A stretch of 64,000 nt of DNA from Clavibacter michiganensis (GCF_002151125.1 NZ_MDJZ01000017.1:248001-312000), one strand, 5' to 3'. Numbered from the stretch's first letter, positions 17,154-25,760 are shown. Translations and numbers: made by a program. Notes: generated by a model from the letters alone, not told the origin.

Positions 17154-18983
17154 ATGACCGACGACACGCACGAGACCGGCCCCCAGGGCGGGGGCACGTC
17201 CGAGCCCCCCATCCTCAGCCGACGCGAGCTGCGTCGCCGCCAGCAGGAGATGGAGCAGAACCGGTCCTCCGGCGACTCCGGCGACGCGCACCGCTGGGTG
17301 GATCCGTTCCCCGCCGTGCCCCGCACCTCCGAGGGCGGCCTGTTCGGTCCCGACCGCGTGCGTCCCGGATCCCCCGCCGCCGCTCCCGCTGAGGGCACGT
17401 CGTCCGGCGACGACGAGGCCGACGGCATCGACGACCTGGTGCCCGGCGCCCCCGAGGGCTCCGAGACCGAGGACGAGGACGTGCGCACCGACGGCGTCGA
17501 GGTCGTCGGCACGCACGCGTTCGACGAGCTGTTCGTCGACGACGAGCGCGAGGCCGAGGTGGATGCCGCGGAGGACGCGGACGACACCGCCGAGGAGCTC
17601 CCCGCGCCCGCGCAGGACGACACCGCCGCCCCCTCCGCGTTCGACGCGGTCGTCGCCCCGGCGGTCGGATCCGCGTGGACGGTCCCCGCGCCCCACGTCG
17701 TGAACGCGCACCCCTTCCGCATGCCGCTGCGCCCGTCGACCGAGGTCGAGGCCGACTCGGCGGTCGTCCCCGGCACGGACGACGGCGCCTCCTCCGCGCA
17801 GGCCGCCGCCCCGCACGCCCCGATCACCCCCGCGGGCCCCGAGCCCGTCGCCGCGCCCGAGCCCGCCGCAGCCCCCGAGCCGACCCCGGTCGCGTCGCTC
17901 CCGGCCGCTCCCGACGAGGACGAGGTTCCCGCCGACGCCCGCCGCCCCGGCACCGACCTCACGGCGTTCCCCGACGCGGATCCGCAGCGCTACGCCATGC
18001 GCACCCCGCGCGCCGACGCGGCGTCGAGCGCCCTCACCCTCTTCCCCGAGCAGACCGGCCAGCGCGCGCCGCGCGGCCCCGCGATCGCGCGCACGGGCTT
18101 CCGCGGCTTCGTGAACACCGTCACGGGCGGCGTCTTCAAGATCGGTCCCGGCGCCGAGGAGGCCGCCGCGAACGCGGAGGTCGCGCGTCGCGAGGGCGAC
18201 GAGCGCATCATCCGCCAGGCCACGTGGTCGCGCGCCGTCAGCGTCCTGGTCGCGAACCGCAAGGGCGGCGTCGGCAAGACGCCCACCTCCCTCATCCTCG
18301 GCGGCGTGCTCGGCTCCGTCCGCGGCGGATCCGTCGCGGTGGTCGAGGTCACCGACGATCCCGGCGCGCTCGGCTACCGCGCCGAGGGCCAGCCGCAGCG
18401 CGGCCTCGGCGAGCTCGTGCGCGACCGCGACGAGATCCACAGCGCCGGGCAGCTCGCCGGCTACACGGCGCCGCAGACGAGCTTCGCCTCCGTCGTCGCG
18501 TCCGTCGGGCCGCGCCGCGAGCTCACGGGCGACGACGTGATCGGCGTCTCCCGCCTCATCGACGAGTACTACGCGATGCGGGTCATGGACTCCGGGAACC
18601 AGCCGTCGTCGTCCGCCTTCCGCGGCGCCATCGAGGTCACCGACGTGCTCGTCGTGCCCGTGCTCAACGCGGGCGACGCGGTGCTCGAGGCCGTCGCGCT
18701 GCTCGACTTCCTGCGCGAGCTCGGCGGGCACGCGGCCATGCTCGCCGACAACGCCGTCATCATCCGCCTGCACGACGGACGCCCGGAGGATCCCGCGGTC
18801 GTCGCGCGAATCGACCGCATCCTCGACGACGCCCGACCGGCGCAGATCTTCACGGTCCCGTACGACGCGCACATCGCGGAGCGCGGCCCGATCTCGCTCG
18901 CGTCGCTCGACCCCGTGGTCGCGCGCGCGTTCACGGCGGCGACCGCCGGGGTCGTGCAGCGCCTGGCGCACGCGGTCCGCTGA
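17154..18983 (+). CDS. ParA/MinD-like ATPase with long disordered N-terminus
   Basis: A 609-residue protein. Residues 1-330 are low-complexity, acidic and Ala/Pro-rich, without a fold I recognise. About 360-600 is a deviant Walker P-loop ATPase domain (VANRKGGVGKTPTS). The residue after GKT is Pro, where ParA proteins usually have Thr or Ser. No parB or parS-like gene is beside it, so it is probably not the chromosome-segregation ParA but one of the orphan ParA/MinD-like proteins of actinobacteria. The stop overlaps the probable start of the MATE gene. Confidence 0.8.
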   Translation: MTDDTHETGPQGGGTSEPPILSRRELRRRQQEMEQNRSSGDSGDAHRWVDPFPAVPRTSEGGLFGPDRVRPGSPAAAPAEGTSSGDDEADGIDDLVPGAPEGSETEDEDVRTDGVEVVGTHAFDELFVDDEREAEVDAAEDADDTAEELPAPAQDDTAAPSAFDAVVAPAVGSAWTVPAPHVVNAHPFRMPLRPSTEVEADSAVVPGTDDGASSAQAAAPHAPITPAGPEPVAAPEPAAAPEPTPVASLPAAPDEDEVPADARRPGTDLTAFPDADPQRYAMRTPRADAASSALTLFPEQTGQRAPRGPAIARTGFRGFVNTVTGGVFKIGPGAEEAAANAEVARREGDERIIRQATWSRAVSVLVANRKGGVGKTPTSLILGGVLGSVRGGSVAVVEVTDDPGALGYRAEGQPQRGLGELVRDRDEIHSAGQLAGYTAPQTSFASVVASVGPRRELTGDDVIGVSRLIDEYYAMRVMDSGNQPSSSAFRGAIEVTDVLVVPVLNAGDAVLEAVALLDFLRELGGHAAMLADNAVIIRLHDGRPEDPAVVARIDRILDDARPAQIFTVPYDAHIAERGPISLASLDPVVARAFTAATAGVVQRLAHAVR

Positions 18984-20398
18984 CGGACGCGTCCCAGCCC
19001 GCGGCCGGATCCGCCGGCCGCGGCCCGCGGATCCGCCGCCCGCTCGACCGCGAGATCCTCGCGCTGGCGGTGCCGGCGCTCGGCGCGCTCGTGGCGGAGC
19101 CGCTGTTCCTCCTCACCGACACCGCGCTCGTCGGGCACCTCGGCAGCGCACCGCTCGCCGGGCTCGGCATCGCGAGCGTGATCCTGCAGACGATCGTGGG
19201 CCTGCTCGTCTTCCTCGCGTACGCGACGACGCCCACGGTCGCGCGGCGGCTCGGCGCGGGCGACCGGCCGGGGGCGATCCGCGCGGGCATCGACGGCCTG
19301 TGGCTCGCGCTCGCGCTCGGGGCCGTGGTGCTCGTGCTGGGCCTCCTGTTCGCGGATCCGCTCGTGCGCGCCCTCGCCGACACCGGCGGCGCCGACGTCG
19401 ATCCCATCGCCACCGCCGCCGTGGTCGACGCGGCGCGCACCTACCTCGGCATCTCGCTCGCCGGGATCCCCGCGATGCTCCTCGTGATCGCCGCGACCGG
19501 CCTCCTCCGCGGCCTGCAGGACACGCGCACCCCGCTCGTCGTCGCCGTCTCGGGCTTCGCGGCGAACGCGGCGCTGAACGCGCTCCTCATCTACGGCCTC
19601 GGGTTCGGCATCGCCGGATCCGCGTGGGGCACGGTCATCGCGCAGTGGGGCATGGCCGCGGTCTTCGTCGTGATCGCGGTGCGCGCCGCCCGCGCGACCG
19701 GCACGACCCTGCGGCCCGGCATCCGCGGCGTCGCGCGCTCGGCGGCGTCGGGCGGCTGGCTGCTCGTGCGCACGGCCTCGCTCCGGGCGGCGATCCTCGC
19801 GACGGTCGCGGTGGGCGCGGGCCTCGGCGTGACCGGGCTCGCGACCCTGCAGATCGCGCTCACGCTCTTCTCGACCGTCGCGTTCGTGCTCGACGCGCTC
19901 GCCATCGCCGGCCAGGCGCTCGTCGGCCACGGCCTCGGCGCCGACGACGTGCCGCGCGTGCGGGCCGTCGCCCGCCGGCTCGTGCAGTGGGGCGTGGGCC
20001 TCGGCGTGATCCTCGGCTTCGTGCTCGCCGCGCTCTCGCCGCTGCTCGGGCCGGTCTTCACGGGCGATCCGGGGATCCACCGCATGCTCACCGCCGTGAC
20101 CCTCGTGCTCGCGGTGGGCCTGCCCGTCGCCGGGTACGTGTTCGTGCTCGACGGCGTGCTCATCGGCGCCGGCGACGCCCGGTACCTCGCGCTCGCCGGG
20201 CTCGTGAACCTCGCGATCTACGCCCCCGCGCTGATCCTCGTGGCCTGGCTCACCGGGACCGGCCGCGTCGCCGCCACCCCCGCGCTCCTCGCGCTGTGGG
20301 CGGCCTTCGGCCTCGTCTACATCGGCGCGCGCGCCCTCACGCTGGGCCTCCGGGCGCGCGGCGACCGGTGGATCGTCACGGGGGTCGCGCGGGCCTGA
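18980..20398 (+). CDS. MATE family efflux transporter
   Basis: About 472 residues with twelve TM segments and the MATE pattern (FLLTDTALVGHLGSAPLAGLG near the N-terminus; LDGVLIGAGDARYLA in the second half). MATE proteins export cationic drugs or metabolites using Na+ or H+ gradients; subfamily DinF is likely. The frame has no ATG or GTG before the first TM, so the start is probably a CTG at 18980 that overlaps the ParA stop (CTGA). This start is uncertain. Confidence 0.85.
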   Translation: MTDASQPAAGSAGRGPRIRRPLDREILALAVPALGALVAEPLFLLTDTALVGHLGSAPLAGLGIASVILQTIVGLLVFLAYATTPTVARRLGAGDRPGAIRAGIDGLWLALALGAVVLVLGLLFADPLVRALADTGGADVDPIATAAVVDAARTYLGISLAGIPAMLLVIAATGLLRGLQDTRTPLVVAVSGFAANAALNALLIYGLGFGIAGSAWGTVIAQWGMAAVFVVIAVRAARATGTTLRPGIRGVARSAASGGWLLVRTASLRAAILATVAVGAGLGVTGLATLQIALTLFSTVAFVLDALAIAGQALVGHGLGADDVPRVRAVARRLVQWGVGLGVILGFVLAALSPLLGPVFTGDPGIHRMLTAVTLVLAVGLPVAGYVFVLDGVLIGAGDARYLALAGLVNLAIYAPALILVAWLTGTGRVAATPALLALWAAFGLVYIGARALTLGLRARGDRWIVTGVARA

Positions 20399-20587
20399 CG
20401 CGCTGCTTCTGGTGAGCCCCTTCACCCCGCTTAAATAGCCATGTTCAGTCCGCCCCAACGCCAGGGTGATGCTCCAGCGACCTTCGCTATACGCACCCGT
20501 ACTGGGGGCTCCCAACCAGACTGCATCCAGGCAAGCTCTTCATAAGGGCGCGTCGAAGTACGCCTCCGCTCGCCACAGAAGGATGCC

Positions 20588-21436
20588 GTGCGAAACACAA
20601 ACCTGCCTGTCGCCAAGAGGAACTCTCTCTGGTGGACATGGATCGCCCCAGCCATAACTGCCATCCTTTCGATCGGCGGCAGCTTGGCTCTCGGCTACGC
20701 CTTGCGTGCCACGGAGCCGCTAGGCGAACCGCTCTTGACCCTGGGCATCATAGGGACATTTGGTGGCATCGGCCTGGGCATTGCCGTGCAAGCGAGTAGC
20801 AAACGCAATGAGACCAAGCGCGCCAAAGGCATAACGCTGTTTAACGACTCCCTCAGCTCCATTCACTCCGCGCTGAGTACGCTACTCAAATCTAAGCGCG
20901 GCAACGAAGAACGCAAAGTGTTTTTTGATGCCATTGTGCACGGCGCTGACAAATTGTTTTCCTTGGAGGGCGTCCGGGTGTGCATATACGAGCTTGACTC
21001 AAGAGAGTCCGAAGACGGCCCCGTGGGTGACGACGAGTATCTACGACTTGTTGGCAAGGGAGGGCGGGCTGATCTGGCAAGAGAGTCGTTCGAGAACACT
21101 TCTCCTCATGGAAAGTCTGCCATCAATGCCGCCAAGGGAACGGGCGCGATTTGCGTTCATGATCCAGACAATTCGGATCATGTTGTAAAACGGGAACCTA
21201 ACGCCTCCTGGAAGTCCTTCTTCTTGATCCCACTCCGGGGCTCAGGTTCATCCCGAGGCATGCTGACTATTGATACGCGGGGCAGGACACGGTTTACTGC
21301 GGAGGATGTCGCTGTAGGCCAGACCGTCGCCAGACTAGTTGTCCTCGGAATGGAAGAACTTGTTGAGGCGGCGACTGAAACACGTCCCGAAGTAACGCGA
21401 GCCGTCTCTGATCTGGGACTTTCTCGCAGTCAGTAA
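20588..21436 (+). CDS. two-TM protein with C-terminal GAF domain (candidate toxin/effector)
   Basis: A 282-residue protein with a short basic N-terminus and two TM helices at about 17-38 and 49-69. A helical charged linker spans 70-108 and a GAF domain spans about 110-256; its final strands read SFFLIPLRGSGSSRGMLTID, then an FTAEDVAVGQTVARL helix. GAF domains bind small ligands or nucleotides. The GTG at 20588 follows AGAAGGA. Composition is foreign to the core genome. The next gene encodes a Panacea-domain protein, a promiscuous antitoxin family, so this may be a membrane-bound toxin or sensor-effector. That role is inference; no enzymatic domain is seen. Confidence 0.75.
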   Translation: MRNTNLPVAKRNSLWWTWIAPAITAILSIGGSLALGYALRATEPLGEPLLTLGIIGTFGGIGLGIAVQASSKRNETKRAKGITLFNDSLSSIHSALSTLLKSKRGNEERKVFFDAIVHGADKLFSLEGVRVCIYELDSRESEDGPVGDDEYLRLVGKGGRADLARESFENTSPHGKSAINAAKGTGAICVHDPDNSDHVVKREPNASWKSFFLIPLRGSGSSRGMLTIDTRGRTRFTAEDVAVGQTVARLVVLGMEELVEAATETRPEVTRAVSDLGLSRSQ

Positions 21437-21442
21437 ATTTAT

Positions 21443-21470
21443 TTGTATAATTAGCAATAACGTGTATACT
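21443..21470 (+). promoter_or_regulatory. sigma70-like promoter of the Panacea gene
   Basis: TTGTAT (21443-21448), a 16-base spacer and TATACT (21465-21470) form a good housekeeping-type promoter, an AT-rich island of sequence. An overlapping TATAAT lies at 21446-21451. It would let the downstream antitoxin-like gene be expressed separately from the GAF gene. Confidence 0.55.
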
Positions 21471-21495
21471 CAGATTACACTTAAGAAGGAAAGGG

Positions 21496-21954
21496 ATGGC
21501 TATGGCAAATGTCCACGATGTTGCGGCATTTATTACGAGTCACTTCAGCCAAAACATCTCCACAATGAAGCTTCAAAAACTGTGCTTTTTTGCGCAGGGG
21601 TGGTCTCTTGCGCTACAGGAAAAACCGCTTTTCGAGGAAGAATTTCAGGCCTGGAGGGGCGGACCCGTCTGCTACCCACTATTTGAGAGGCACAAAGGTC
21701 GCCGTGACGTGTCGTCTTGGAACGGCAACGCGAACAGTCTAACCAAGCCCGAGCAGCGCGTCATAGAGGCTATGCTGAGTAACTTCGCCGCACTTTCGGG
21801 TCTTCAGCTCAGCGAACTTACTCATCAGCCCGGAACACCCTGGAGCACGACGCGATCTGAGCACAACGTTCCAGAGGGCGCGCCATCAAGAGCAGTTATA
21901 ACTCAAGAACTGATGCGCGATTACTTTACCGAGACACTTACGCCATCTCGCTGA
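21496..21954 (+). CDS. Panacea/SocA-like domain protein (DUF4065), candidate antitoxin
   Basis: A 152-residue protein matching the Panacea (DUF4065, GepA/SocA) family along its whole length. The motif MKLQKLCFFAQGWSLAL near the N-terminus and the EEFQAWRGGPVCYPLFE block are diagnostic. It ends with LSELTHQPGTPWSTTR, the usual family C-terminal block. Panacea proteins neutralise many unrelated toxins encoded next to them; SocA is a proteolytic adaptor. The ATG at 21496 follows AAGAAGGA. It lies 59 bp after the TM-GAF gene with its own promoter-like sequence between them. Confidence 0.85.
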   Translation: MAMANVHDVAAFITSHFSQNISTMKLQKLCFFAQGWSLALQEKPLFEEEFQAWRGGPVCYPLFERHKGRRDVSSWNGNANSLTKPEQRVIEAMLSNFAALSGLQLSELTHQPGTPWSTTRSEHNVPEGAPSRAVITQELMRDYFTETLTPSR

Positions 21955-22048
21955 AGGGCTTCGAAGGGGCAATATAGGCTTGGCGGGCTAAGTCGGCTGC
22001 GATGTGTCACGCTCCGCAGAAAGTTTGCGTGATATAGGGGTAAGCCCA

Positions 22049-22900
22049 TTAGTACATCGCGAGCGGGCCCGACCGCGTCGGCCCCGGGAACGCGCGGTCG
22101 AGCTCCGCGAGCGTCTCCTCCGGGATCACCAGGTCGAGCGCCGCGCGGTTCTCGGCGACGTGCGCGGCCGTCGCGGCCTTGGCGGTCGCGAAGACGTGCG
22201 GGGCCTGGCGGACGACCCAGGCGAGGGCCAGCTGGCCCGCGCTGACGCCGAGGGGCTCGGCGAGGGCCGCGAGCGTCGGATCCGTCGCGAGCCGGCCCTG
22301 GTCGAGCGGCGAGTACGCCATGACGGGCATGCGGCGCGAACGCGCCCACGGGATCACGTCGCGCTCGGGCCCGCGCTGCGCCAGGTTGTACAGCACCTGG
22401 TCGGTCTGCGCCTCGGTGCCCCCGGGGATCGCGGCCAGCTCGTCGAGGTCGACGGCGTCGAGGTTGCTGACGCCCCACGCGCGGACGAGGCCCTCCTCCA
22501 CGAGCTCCTGCATGGCGGCGACCGTGTCGGCGAGCGGGTGGGATCCGCGCCAGTGCAGCAGGTAGAGGTCCAGCCGGTCTGTGCCGAGGCGCGCGAGGCT
22601 GCGGCGGGCCGCCTCGCCCGTGCCGCGGCGGGACGCGTTCGACGGCAGGACCTTGCTGATGAGGAAGACCTCGTCGCGGCGGCCGGCGATCGCCTCGCCG
22701 ACCAGCTCCTCGGATCGGCCGCTGCCGTACATCTCGGCGGTGTCGATCGCGGTGAGCCCGGCGTCGATGCCGGCGCGCAGGGCGTCGAGCTCGGTCGCGC
22801 GGGCCGCGGGCTCGTCGCCCATGTTCCAGGTGCCCTGCGCGAGGGCGACCGCGCTGCGGCCGTCGGGGAATGCGGTGCGGGGGATCTCGGTGTCAGCCAT
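22049..22900 (-). CDS. aldo/keto reductase
   Basis: A 283-residue NAD(P)H-dependent reductase with all four catalytic residues: Asp and Tyr in AIDTAEMYGSG, Lys in FLISKV, and His in LDLYLLHW. The C-terminal cofactor-binding block (FATAKAATAAHVAENRAAL) is present. The substrate is unknown; this subgroup reduces aldehydes and sugars. It faces the AT-rich insert with its 3' end. Confidence 0.88.
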   Translation of the reverse strand: MADTEIPRTAFPDGRSAVALAQGTWNMGDEPAARATELDALRAGIDAGLTAIDTAEMYGSGRSEELVGEAIAGRRDEVFLISKVLPSNASRRGTGEAARRSLARLGTDRLDLYLLHWRGSHPLADTVAAMQELVEEGLVRAWGVSNLDAVDLDELAAIPGGTEAQTDQVLYNLAQRGPERDVIPWARSRRMPVMAYSPLDQGRLATDPTLAALAEPLGVSAGQLALAWVVRQAPHVFATAKAATAAHVAENRAALDLVIPEETLAELDRAFPGPTRSGPLAMY

Positions 22901-22931
22901 CGCTCCATCCTGCGCCGGTCGGGCGCGGACG

Positions 22932-23315
22932 TCACTCGACCGTGAACGTCACCACGTAGGCGGCGCACGACGACTCGCCGTCATCGCAGTCGTCGAACGC
23001 GCTGCCCCGGATGCTCACGTACGCCGGTCCCGCACGCAGCTCGGCGGGCACGACCACCTCACGGCGGAACGATCCGTCGGCCGCGACCGCGAACCCCTCG
23101 CCCTCCACGAAGGTGCTGCTGCCGTCGTCGGCGAGCGCCTCGGACGCGATGCCGATCGTGTAGGTGCGGCCGGATCCGTAGCCCAGGTCGCAGTCGACGG
23201 CCGGGCTCGAGACGGTCACGGTGCCGCCGGGCGCGACCGTCTCGGGCGACGCCGTGAGCGGAGCGGGCAGGCAGCGATCCGCCGTCACCGCCCTGCACCC
23301 GGAGAGCCCGCCCAT
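22932..23315 (-). CDS. putative secreted lipoprotein
   Basis: At least 127 residues. A lipobox-like LSGC lies right at the start (Cys7 when starting at the ATG at 23315). The upstream in-frame sequence continues as a plausible hydrophobic signal stretch (AAAAGATAAILLMGGLSGC) but has no ATG, GTG or TTG, so the true start is unclear and may be non-standard or lost. The mature part is a beta-sandwich-like domain with four further Cys residues that could form disulfides. No family is recognised. It lies 52 bp behind the ASCH gene on the same strand. Confidence 0.55.
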   Translation of the reverse strand: MGGLSGCRAVTADRCLPAPLTASPETVAPGGTVTVSSPAVDCDLGYGSGRTYTIGIASEALADDGSSTFVEGEGFAVAADGSFRREVVVPAELRAGPAYVSIRGSAFDDCDDGESSCAAYVVTFTVE

Positions 23316-23367
23316 CAGCAGGATCGCCGCGGTCGCGCCCGCCGCCGCCGCGCCGCCACCTCCCCCG

Positions 23368-23883
23368 TCACCGCGGGTCCGCGTGCTCCGGCGGCCACAC
23401 CACCGAGAAGCGCTCGAAGACGATCTCGTCGTCCTCCGACCACGCCACGCCGCGGGCCGCGCTCACGCGCTCCCAGTAGACGCGGTGCTGCGTGCGCCAG
23501 CTCTCGAGGGACAGGTCGTCCTCGCCCTCGTCGCGCGCGAAGGCGGCGTCGGCGCTCGTGAAGGGGCCGATGCGGAGCTCGGTGCTGCGGATCACGATGC
23601 GCGGCGTCCCGGTGCTGTCGCAGGCGATCCAGTGCGAGCCGATCCGCGGCACGTCGTCGCCGCGCGCGAGGAAGTCGGCGACGAGCTCGGCGGTGGCGCG
23701 CTTCCGCCCGGACAGCACGATCCCGAGCAGCTCGTCGGCGAGGCGTGCGTGGTCCCCGAAGTGCTCGACCGTGTGCTCGGGCCCGGCCGCGACGGCCTGC
23801 GGGTGCGCGACGGCGTACGCCTCCCACATCCGGGCGGCCGCCGGGAGGTCGGGCGGGGAGACGGGCGCGGTCGCATCGCTCAT
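23368..23883 (-). CDS. ASCH domain-containing protein
   Basis: A 171-residue protein matching the ASCH (PUA-like) family: LSGRKRATA in the middle, IGSHWIACDSTGTPRIVI strand pair, and DEGEDDLSLESWRTQHRVYW near the end. ASCH domains are thought to bind RNA and resemble pseudouridine-synthase-associated modules; some have RNase or amidohydrolase activity on modified cytidines. The function here is unassigned. Confidence 0.85.
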   Translation of the reverse strand: MSDATAPVSPPDLPAAARMWEAYAVAHPQAVAAGPEHTVEHFGDHARLADELLGIVLSGRKRATAELVADFLARGDDVPRIGSHWIACDSTGTPRIVIRSTELRIGPFTSADAAFARDEGEDDLSLESWRTQHRVYWERVSAARGVAWSEDDEIVFERFSVVWPPEHADPR

Positions 23884-23932
23884 GGATCCGATGCTCCCAC
23901 GCCGGTCGACGCCGGCCGGCGTGCGCCGACCG

Positions 23933-24525
23933 TCAGCGCGCCCGCGCCACGAACACCATCACGCGCGACGACTCCGTGAGCGGTCCGCGCGCGAAGTCGC
24001 CGTGCACCGCGTCCACGTCGAAGCCGGCCGCCTCGAGCTGGGCGGCCAGGGTCGCGCGGTCGCGGAAGGCGAAGGGCTGGACGTCGGAGACCACCTCGCC
24101 CGTCGTGACGAACCGGCTGCGGAAGACCACCCGGACGGATCCGGGGCCCGTCTCCTCCACGTCCGCCCACTCCTCCAGCGGGCCGTGCGCCGTGTCGCGC
24201 GTGGTGGCGGGCCCCGCCCAGCGCTCCCATGCGCGATCCGCGGGGTTCCGGCTCTCGAAGGTGAGCGTGCCGCCCGGGAGGGCGCGGCGCAGGTCGGCGA
24301 GGGTGCGGATCCACTCGGGATCGGGGATGTGCTGCACGACGTTGCCGGTCAGGAACGCGATGTCGAAGGGGCCGGCGGGGAGGGCGCGGCTGTCGCCGTG
24401 GATCCACTCGACCGCGTCCCCGCCGCGCCGACCTCCTCGGCGAGCGCCCGGTCGAAGTCGTGGTCGGGTCCGTCGGGGTTGTCGCCGTCGTAGAGCGCGA
24501 CGAGGCGGGGATCGAGGTCGGGCAC
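23933..24525 (-). pseudogene. class I SAM methyltransferase, internal deletion and frameshift
   Basis: A normal N-terminus (GTG at 24525, PDLDPRLVALYDGDNPDGPDH) is in one frame. From about 24425 the match continues in another frame with the methyltransferase middle and end (AVEWIHGDSRALPAGPFD, then NVVQHIPDPEW). The glycine-rich SAM-binding motif I (VLDLGCGTG-like), expected between them, is gone. An out-of-frame deletion of roughly 120 bp would explain both the frame change and the missing motif. The product could not bind SAM normally, so this is a pseudogene unless the sequence is in error. Confidence 0.75.
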
Positions 24526-24610
24526 GCTCCGACGGTATCGGGGGGCGTCCACCTATCCGCTCCCTGAGGCTCGCAGCCGACCCGCCGGGACCGCCACGTA
24601 CCGTGAGGAG

Positions 24611-25171
24611 ATGACCGCGTCCCCGCTGCCCGCGCTCCTCGAGACCGCCCGGCTGCGGCTGCGGCCGCTCGGCCCGTCCGACGTCGACGTCGTGCACCGC
24701 CTCTGGGCCGAGCGCGACCCGCGCCATCCGCCGCACCGCCGCATCGACGCCGAGGGGCGCCCGTCGCGCGACGAGGTCCTGGACCGCCTGACGGTGCAGG
24801 CGGAGGAGTCGCTCCGCACGGGGATCGGGCTGCTCGCCGTCGAGCGGCGGGACGAGCCGGGCGTCGTCGGGTACTGCGGGCTGGTCGTGGGCAGCGCGTC
24901 CGTCGAGGAGCCGGAGATGGCCTTCGAGCTGCTGCGCGACGTACACGGCCGGGGCATCGCGACGGAGGCGGCGTGCGCCGTCGTCGACGCCGCGCGCGCG
25001 ACCGGCCGCACCCGGCTGTGGTCGACGGTCCGCCGATGGAACACCGCCTCCTTCCGCGTTCTGGAGAAGGCGGGCTTCGCGGAGAGCGGTCGCGTCACGA
25101 CGGATCCCGAGCACGGCGACACCGTGTGGATGACCCGCGACCTCCGCGATCCGTCCGCCGACGGCACCTAG
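24611..25171 (+). CDS. GNAT family N-acetyltransferase
   Basis: A 186-residue acetyltransferase of the RimJ/RimL type. It begins with LETARLRLRPLGPSDVD and holds the acetyl-CoA loop at about 112-122 (RDVHGRGIATEA). The helix WNTASFRVLEKAGF is typical of this group. It probably acetylates an amine on a small molecule or protein. It converges on another GNAT gene, and the single tetranucleotide CTAG at 25168-25171 provides the stop codon of both. Confidence 0.87.
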   Translation: MTASPLPALLETARLRLRPLGPSDVDVVHRLWAERDPRHPPHRRIDAEGRPSRDEVLDRLTVQAEESLRTGIGLLAVERRDEPGVVGYCGLVVGSASVEEPEMAFELLRDVHGRGIATEAACAVVDAARATGRTRLWSTVRRWNTASFRVLEKAGFAESGRVTTDPEHGDTVWMTRDLRDPSADGT

Positions 25172-25686
25172 CCCGCCCGCAGCTCCCAGCGGATCTCTCC
25201 CTCGACGCGCACGTCCGTCGGCGCGAGCCCGAGCCGCCGGGCGACGGCCTGCGACGCCGCGTGATCCGGACGGATGTTCGCCCGGACGGTCCCGACGCCG
25301 CCCTCCCGCAGCCACGCGACCACCTCCGCCGCGCATTCGGCGGCCGCGCCGGATCCCTGCGCCGCGGTCCCCACGAGCCACGCGACCTCGGCCGCACGCG
25401 CCCCGGACTCCTCGGTCACGGTGGCCTGCACGAACCCGGCCGCGCGTCCCGAGGAACGGTCGCGGAGGATCCACACGAGCCACCGCGCGGACCCGTCCGG
25501 CGAGCGCCCCGCCGCCTGCCGCGCGAACCGGGCCTCGAGCACGGCGGGCGTCGGCGGCTCGCCCCCGGTGAAGCGGTACAGCGCCGGATCCGCCAGCACC
25601 CCGACCATCTCCCGCGCGTGCGCGACCACGAGCGGCTCGAGCGCGAACCGCGCCGTGACGAGCACGGGGGCCGGCGACGTCGTCAT
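25168..25686 (-). CDS. GNAT family N-acetyltransferase
   Basis: A 172-residue RimJ/RimL-type acetyltransferase: VTARFALEPLVVAHAREM at the N-terminus, VAWLVGTAAQGSGAAAE as the acetyl-CoA loop, and ASQAVARRLGLAPT near the end. I chose the ATG at 25686; a longer in-frame extension is purely Arg/Gly-rich and overlaps the divergent EamA gene. The stop shares CTAG with the convergent GNAT gene. The substrate is unknown. Confidence 0.85.
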   Translation of the reverse strand: MTTSPAPVLVTARFALEPLVVAHAREMVGVLADPALYRFTGGEPPTPAVLEARFARQAAGRSPDGSARWLVWILRDRSSGRAAGFVQATVTEESGARAAEVAWLVGTAAQGSGAAAECAAEVVAWLREGGVGTVRANIRPDHAASQAVARRLGLAPTDVRVEGEIRWELRAG

Positions 25687-25760
25687 CGCCCGAGCCTGCC
25701 ACGCGTCGGGCCGACCCACCCGGCGACGCCCGCCGCCGCACGCGCCGATACGCTGACGAC

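Larger units (their letters stand above)
20399..22048. mobile_element. AT-richer insert between two convergent core genes
   Basis: The base composition drops sharply at the MATE stop and recovers at the end of the aldo/keto reductase gene at 22049. Codon use is mixed (AAA, TTT, ATA codons appear), and GGATCC, frequent on both sides, is absent. The segment carries the TM-GAF and Panacea genes only. I see no integrase, terminal repeat or flanking duplication, so the transfer mechanism is unknown. The 189 bp before the first gene hold nothing I can name. Confidence 0.6.

Noticed and set aside
20411-20426. GGTGA/TCACC hairpin after the MATE gene
   Set aside because: Only 5 bp of stem; could be chance.
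20399-22048. Integrase, attachment repeats or transposon ends around the GAF-Panacea insert
   Set aside because: I compared the two boundaries and saw no direct or inverted repeat and no recombinase gene.
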